8,990 nucleotides of DNA from contig JAEYFO010000228.1 in assembly GCA_023402915.1 (NCBI GenBank), forward strand, positions 1 to 8,990. The letters are read 5' to 3'. The notes under the pieces are model-generated. The model had not been told where the DNA came from. It was given only the letters and a program-made list of their open reading frames with translations, and searched no databases. Positions 5,814-8,990 of the stretch are shown here, piece after piece. This DNA comes from Bacillota bacterium (GTDB lineage Bacteria; Bacillota; Clostridia; Christensenellales; CALWSW01). The number at the start of each line of letters is the position of its first letter. Positions within the stretch are counted from its first letter, which is position 1. Position numbers and translations under genes: made by a program.

Positions 5814-5846
5814 GCCCTTGTGCAAAAATTGCACAGGGGCCTTTTT
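5814..5846 (+). terminator. Strong intrinsic terminator after the TetR-family gene
   Basis: GCCCTTGTGCAA (5814-5825) pairs with TTGCACAGGGGC (5829-5840) as a 12-bp stem with one G-U wobble and an AAA loop. C and five T residues follow (5842-5846). It lies 66 bp after the TetR stop and separates that transcript from the downstream operon. Confidence 0.93.
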
Positions 5847-5876
5847 GTATCCATGGCGCGCCCGTTTGCGCGGGTC

Positions 5877-5882
5877 TATACT
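5877..5882 (+). promoter_or_regulatory. Candidate -10 element for the DUF308-MMPL operon
   Basis: TATACT lies 29 bp before the DUF308 start codon, after the terminator, where a promoter is needed. No convincing -35 exists at 16-18 bp. A GC-rich inverted repeat, CCCG-N6-CGGG (5861-5874), sits immediately upstream and could be an operator or help activator binding. Confidence 0.35.
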
Positions 5883-5910
5883 GAATGCAGTTCACAGGAG
5901 GTGTGCAATT

Positions 5911-6483
5911 ATGATGGACTTTATCAAACGGACCAAATGGGCTTACATTATCGTTTCCTGCGCCCTGATCGTGTTCGGGCTGTGCCTGGTGATCTGGCCG
6001 AACACGTCGGCTCAGGTGATCTGCGTGGCGCTGGGCATTCTGCTGGCGCTGTTCGGCGCGGTGAAACTCTTCGGCTATTTCAGCAAGGATCGCTTCGGTC
6101 TGGCGTTCCAGTTTGACTTTGCGCTGGGCATCATCACGCTGGTCGCCGGCATTCTGGTGCTGCTGCATCCGGCCGCCATCGTCAATGCGCTGCCCATCGT
6201 GCTGGGCGTGTTCATTCTCATCGACGGCGCGTTCAAAATCCAGACTGCCATCGACGCCAAGCGCTTCGGCCTCTCCGGCTGGTGGGGCATTCTGGCGCTG
6301 GCGCTGGTGAGCTGCGCGTTCGGCCTGCTGCTGGCGCTCAATCCCTTTGAAGGGGCGGCGGCGCTGGCCATTCTGCTGGGCGTGTCGCTGATGGTGGACG
6401 GCATCCAGAACCTGATCGTTGTGATCTACACCGTCCGCACGGTCAAGCAGATCCGCAATTCCGACATTGAAATCGACCTGTAA
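5911..6483 (+). CDS. DUF308/HdeD-like six-helix membrane protein
   Basis: A 190-residue integral membrane protein with six predicted helices at about 10-29, 33-56, 66-86, 88-108, 120-143 and 147-174. They form three similar helical hairpins, each with a G-x(n)-L-x-P turn (WPN around 29-31, LHP at 85-87, LNP at 142-144) and a later GxxxxxxGA/DG segment. This three-fold pattern is typical of the DUF308/HdeD family. E. coli HdeD is linked to acid resistance, but the molecular role in Firmicutes is unknown. AGGAGG (5896-5901) lies 9 bp before ATG 5911; a second ATG follows directly. The far-upstream ATG at 5818 lies within the terminator hairpin and is rejected. The gene is 27 bp upstream of the MMPL transporter and is probably cotranscribed with it. 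Confidence 0.88.
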   Translation: MMDFIKRTKWAYIIVSCALIVFGLCLVIWPNTSAQVICVALGILLALFGAVKLFGYFSKDRFGLAFQFDFALGIITLVAGILVLLHPAAIVNALPIVLGVFILIDGAFKIQTAIDAKRFGLSGWWGILALALVSCAFGLLLALNPFEGAAALAILLGVSLMVDGIQNLIVVIYTVRTVKQIRNSDIEIDL

Positions 6484-6510
6484 ACACGGCAAAGCGAGGG
6501 AAAAAGTCTT

Positions 6511-8637
6511 ATGGAAAAATTCTCAAATGCGGTGGTGCGGCATCGCCGCCTGATCGCGATCATCGCCGTGGCGCTGCTGGTTCCCGCCTTCCTCGGCATG
6601 GCGGCCACCCGCATCAACTACGACATGCTCGACTATCTGCCCGACGACATGGAAACCGTCATCGGGCAGAACATCCTGATGGATCAGTTCGGCAAGGGCG
6701 CGTTCTCGTTCGTGGTCGTCGAGGGGATGACCGACCGGGAAGTGTCCGCGCTCAAGGCGCAGATCGAGCAGGTGGAGCACGTGGACACCGTACTGTGGTA
6801 CGATTCGCTGCTCGACGTCTCCATTCCCAAGGAGCTGCTGCCCGATAAAATTTACGATGCGTTCAACAACGGCGACGCGACCATGATGGCCATTTTCTTT
6901 GACACGTCCACCTCTGCGGACGCCACCATGGAGGCCATCACCAACATCCGCGCCCTGACGCAGAAGAAAGCCTTCGTCTCCGGCATGTCCGCGCTGGTCA
7001 CCGACCTCAAGGCCCTGTGCGAGCGGGAGGAGCCGATCTACGTCGGCCTTGCGGTGCTGTTTGCCTGCGTGGCGATGATGCTCCTGCTGGACAACTGGCT
7101 GGTGCCGTTCGTGTTCCTTGCCAGCATCGGCATGGCCATCCTCTATAACCTCGGCACGAACCTGTTCCTCGGCGAAATTTCCTATATCACCAAAGCGTTG
7201 GCCGCCGTGCTTCAGCTGGCCGTCACGATGGACTATTCCATCTTCCTGTGGCACAGCTATTGCGAGCAGCGGGAACTGGGGCTGGACGACGAACCGGCCA
7301 TGGCAAAGGCCATTGCCGCGACCATCACGTCCGTAACGGGCAGCTCCATCACCACCATCGCCGGCTTCTTCGCGCTGTGCTTCATGAGCTATACCATGGG
7401 CCTTGACCTGGGCCTCGTGATGGCCAAGGGCGTGCTCATCGGCGTGATCGCCAGCGTGACGCTGCTGCCTGCGCTGATCCTGCTTTTGAAAAAGCCCCTG
7501 GCAAAGCTCCATCACCGCAGCATCCTGCCCAGCATGGACGGCCTTGCCCGCTTCGTGACGAAGCACTTCATCCCCATCCTGATCGTGTTCGTGCTGGTGC
7601 TCGTTCCCGCTTATTACGGCTACAGCCGCACAGGCGTGTACTACGACTTCTCCAAGACCCTTTCGGAAGAGAGCGGCCTTGACCCGGAGGACATCCCCTT
7701 CAGCACCGCCAACAAGAAGCTCGAAGAATACTTCGACGTGGCGACGACGCACATGATCCTGTGCGACGCTTCCCTGCCCGCAAAGGACGCTTCGGCCATG
7801 CTCAATGAAATCGAAGCGGTGGACGGCGTCAATTACGCGCTGGGCGTCAACTCCGTCCTCGACGGCACCATTCCGGAGGACTTCCTGCCGGACGATACGC
7901 TTTCCGCCCTCAAATCCGGGGAGTATCAGCTAATCCTCATCAACTCGGCCTATACGGTCTCCACGGACGAGGTCAACGACCAGATCGAAAAGATCAACAC
8001 GATCCTCAAAAGGTACGATCCCGACGGCATGCTCATCGGCGAAGCGCCCTGCACGAAGGATCTGATCGAAGTGACCGACCATGACTTCGACGTGGTCAAC
8101 GCCATCTCCATCGCCGCGATCTTCCTGATCATTCTGGTGGTTCTGCGCTCGCTGTCCCTGCCGGTGATCCTGGTGGCCGTCATCGAGTTTGCAATTTTCA
8201 TCAACCTGGGCATCCCGTATTACACGGGCGTGACGCTTCCGTTCATCGCGCCGATCTGCATCACGACCATTCAGCTGGGCGCGACGGTGGACTACGCCAT
8301 CTTGATGACCACCCGCTACAAGACGGAGCGTTTGGGCGGCCTTTCGAAGCGCGACGCTGTGACGAAGGCGCTTTCGACCTCCATTCCTTCCATCCTCGTA
8401 AGCGCGCTGGGGTTCTTCGCCGCCACGTTCGGCGTGGCCGTCTACTCCAACATCGACATCATCAGCTCCATGTGCAGCCTGATGGCCCGCGGCGCGCTGG
8501 TGAGCATGCTCTCCGTCATCTTCGTGCTGCCGTCGCTATTGATGCTGCTCGATAAGCTCATCTGCGCCACGACCGCCAAGATGCGGCGCCTGAACCATCA
8601 TTCGAATTCGAAAACGATTGCGGAGGCATCGAAATGA
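6511..8637 (+). CDS. MMPL/RND-family transporter
   Basis: A 708-residue exporter of the RND superfamily, MMPL branch, with the usual two-half layout. Each half has one helix, a large extracytoplasmic loop (about 35-172 and 375-527) and a five-helix bundle (about 175-325 and 530-680), giving 12 helices. The proton-relay Asp-Tyr motif is present in both halves: AVTMDY (Asp241-Tyr242) and GATVDY (Asp594-Tyr595). Both extracellular loops hold similar segments (SLLDVSIPKELLPD near 99-112 and SVLDGTIPEDFLPDD near 448-462), showing the internal duplication. Family members export lipids, siderophores or drugs using the proton gradient; the substrate here is unknown. GAGGG (6496-6500) lies 10 bp upstream of the ATG. 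The stop codon overlaps the next start as ATGA, so translational coupling is likely. Confidence 0.94.
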   Translation: MEKFSNAVVRHRRLIAIIAVALLVPAFLGMAATRINYDMLDYLPDDMETVIGQNILMDQFGKGAFSFVVVEGMTDREVSALKAQIEQVEHVDTVLWYDSLLDVSIPKELLPDKIYDAFNNGDATMMAIFFDTSTSADATMEAITNIRALTQKKAFVSGMSALVTDLKALCEREEPIYVGLAVLFACVAMMLLLDNWLVPFVFLASIGMAILYNLGTNLFLGEISYITKALAAVLQLAVTMDYSIFLWHSYCEQRELGLDDEPAMAKAIAATITSVTGSSITTIAGFFALCFMSYTMGLDLGLVMAKGVLIGVIASVTLLPALILLLKKPLAKLHHRSILPSMDGLARFVTKHFIPILIVFVLVLVPAYYGYSRTGVYYDFSKTLSEESGLDPEDIPFSTANKKLEEYFDVATTHMILCDASLPAKDASAMLNEIEAVDGVNYALGVNSVLDGTIPEDFLPDDTLSALKSGEYQLILINSAYTVSTDEVNDQIEKINTILKRYDPDGMLIGEAPCTKDLIEVTDHDFDVVNAISIAAIFLIILVVLRSLSLPVILVAVIEFAIFINLGIPYYTGVTLPFIAPICITTIQLGATVDYAILMTTRYKTERLGGLSKRDAVTKALSTSIPSILVSALGFFAATFGVAVYSNIDIISSMCSLMARGALVSMLSVIFVLPSLLMLLDKLICATTAKMRRLNHHSNSKTIAEASK

Positions 8638-8990
8638 AAAGCATCCTTTCTGTCAAAAAGCTGACGGCAATTCTCCTTGCGGCGGCGCCGCGGCGGAACC
8701 GGAACAACGCGCCGCGCCCGCCGCAGCGGCTGCGGCGCCCGAAGCGCCCGTGGCCGAGCAGCTGCACGCCACCGGCAATTCCATGGAAAAATCCGAAACG
8801 GTCTATGTGTTCTGCGGCACGGACGGCGGCGTTTCGAACGTCATCGTCAGCGACTGGATCAAAAACGGCCTCCGTCAGACCAGCATTGCGGATCAGACGA
8901 CCCTGAGCGACGTGACCGTCGTCAAGGGCAACGCCACCGTCTCCGCCGGTGCAAACGGCGCAACCACCTGGAACGCGGACGGCGTGGACG
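8634..8990 (+). pseudogene. Exported protein gene, frameshifted in signal peptide, 3' end beyond window
   Basis: ATG 8634 overlaps the MMPL stop (ATGA) and is preceded by GGAGG (8622-8626, spacing 7), so the start is well supported. The first codons give a signal-peptide-like MKSILSVKKLTAILLAAA, after which this frame becomes an Arg/Pro-rich nonsense sequence ending near 8906. The frame one base back (codons at 8678, 8681 and so on) reads C-G-G-A-A-A-E-P-E-Q, then an Ala/Pro linker. It continues as a well-formed secreted domain (VYVFCGTDGGVSNVIVSDW and onward) to the window edge without a stop. The gene is therefore a secreted or lipoprotein-type product with a -1 frame change, and an unusually short hydrophobic core, at the GC-rich segment around 8678-8696. 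I recall similar secreted proteins next to clostridial MMPL genes, but a family cannot be assigned securely. Confidence 0.65.

Noticed and set aside
5818..5910. N-terminal extension of the DUF308 gene from ATG 5818
   Set aside because: The extension would be translated from within the TetR terminator hairpin and lacks a ribosome binding site; AGGAGG at 5896 points to ATG 5911.
6523..7752. A 409-codon open frame on the minus strand antisense to the MMPL gene
   Set aside because: Its composition is dominated by H, Q, E, G and V repeats of antisense type; the sense strand encodes a clear transporter.
8678..8696. Programmed -1 ribosomal frameshifting in the exported-protein gene
   Set aside because: No X-XXY-YYZ slippery heptamer is evident, and the truncated hydrophobic core suggests missing sequence rather than recoding.
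8634..8906. A 90-codon intact protein from ATG 8634
   Set aside because: After residue 18 the translation becomes an Arg/Pro/Ser-rich nonsense sequence, while the adjacent frame gives a well-formed secreted domain that is open to the window edge. A frameshift explains both.

Overview
The window looks like a chromosomal segment of a GC-rich Firmicute, probably a gut-type Clostridia (inference). The reasons are strong AGGAGG-type ribosome binding sites at most starts, sigma-A-like promoters, U-tailed intrinsic terminators, a DUF3793 gene (a family I know mainly from clostridia), and a DUF308 + MMPL transporter operon under a TetR regulator. No rRNA, tRNA, transposase, integrase or CRISPR array was seen.

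Layout. (1) Positions 1-237 hold no supported gene, but carry three perfect tandem copies of a 13-bp unit and the terminator of the next gene. (2) 238-2825 is a two-component system: a large membrane histidine kinase on the minus strand and an OmpR-type response regulator on the plus strand, divergent across 62 bp, each with its own terminator. (3) 2868-3285 is about 420 bp with no convincing gene. (4) 3286-4542 is a likely iron/redox-stress operon: a good promoter, two copies of the inverted repeat TTAGC-N4-GCTAA 63 bp apart, a DUF3793 gene, a short-chain flavodoxin and a terminator. A possible 43-residue membrane peptide gene lies on the opposite strand over that terminator. (5) 4742-4868 is an array of about seven 18/19-bp tandem repeats in a gene-free stretch. 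(6) 5065-5846 is a TetR-family regulator with its own promoter and terminator. (7) 5911-8990 is an apparent operon: DUF308/HdeD-like six-helix membrane protein, MMPL/RND transporter, and the start of an exported protein that runs off the window. The last gene is frameshifted inside its signal peptide.

How the parts may work together. The kinase and regulator are probably cognate despite divergent transcription; their target is not visible. DUF3793 plus flavodoxin behind paired operators fits a response to iron limitation, in which flavodoxin replaces ferredoxin (inference). TetR - DUF308 - MMPL - exported protein fits a ligand-responsive envelope export system; the substrate cannot be read from the sequence.

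The observations most worth a second look are the duplicated operator (3323-3401), the frameshifted exported-protein gene with a simple repeat-collapse explanation (8634-8990), the 18/19-bp repeat array, and the possible small membrane peptide at 4498-4629.
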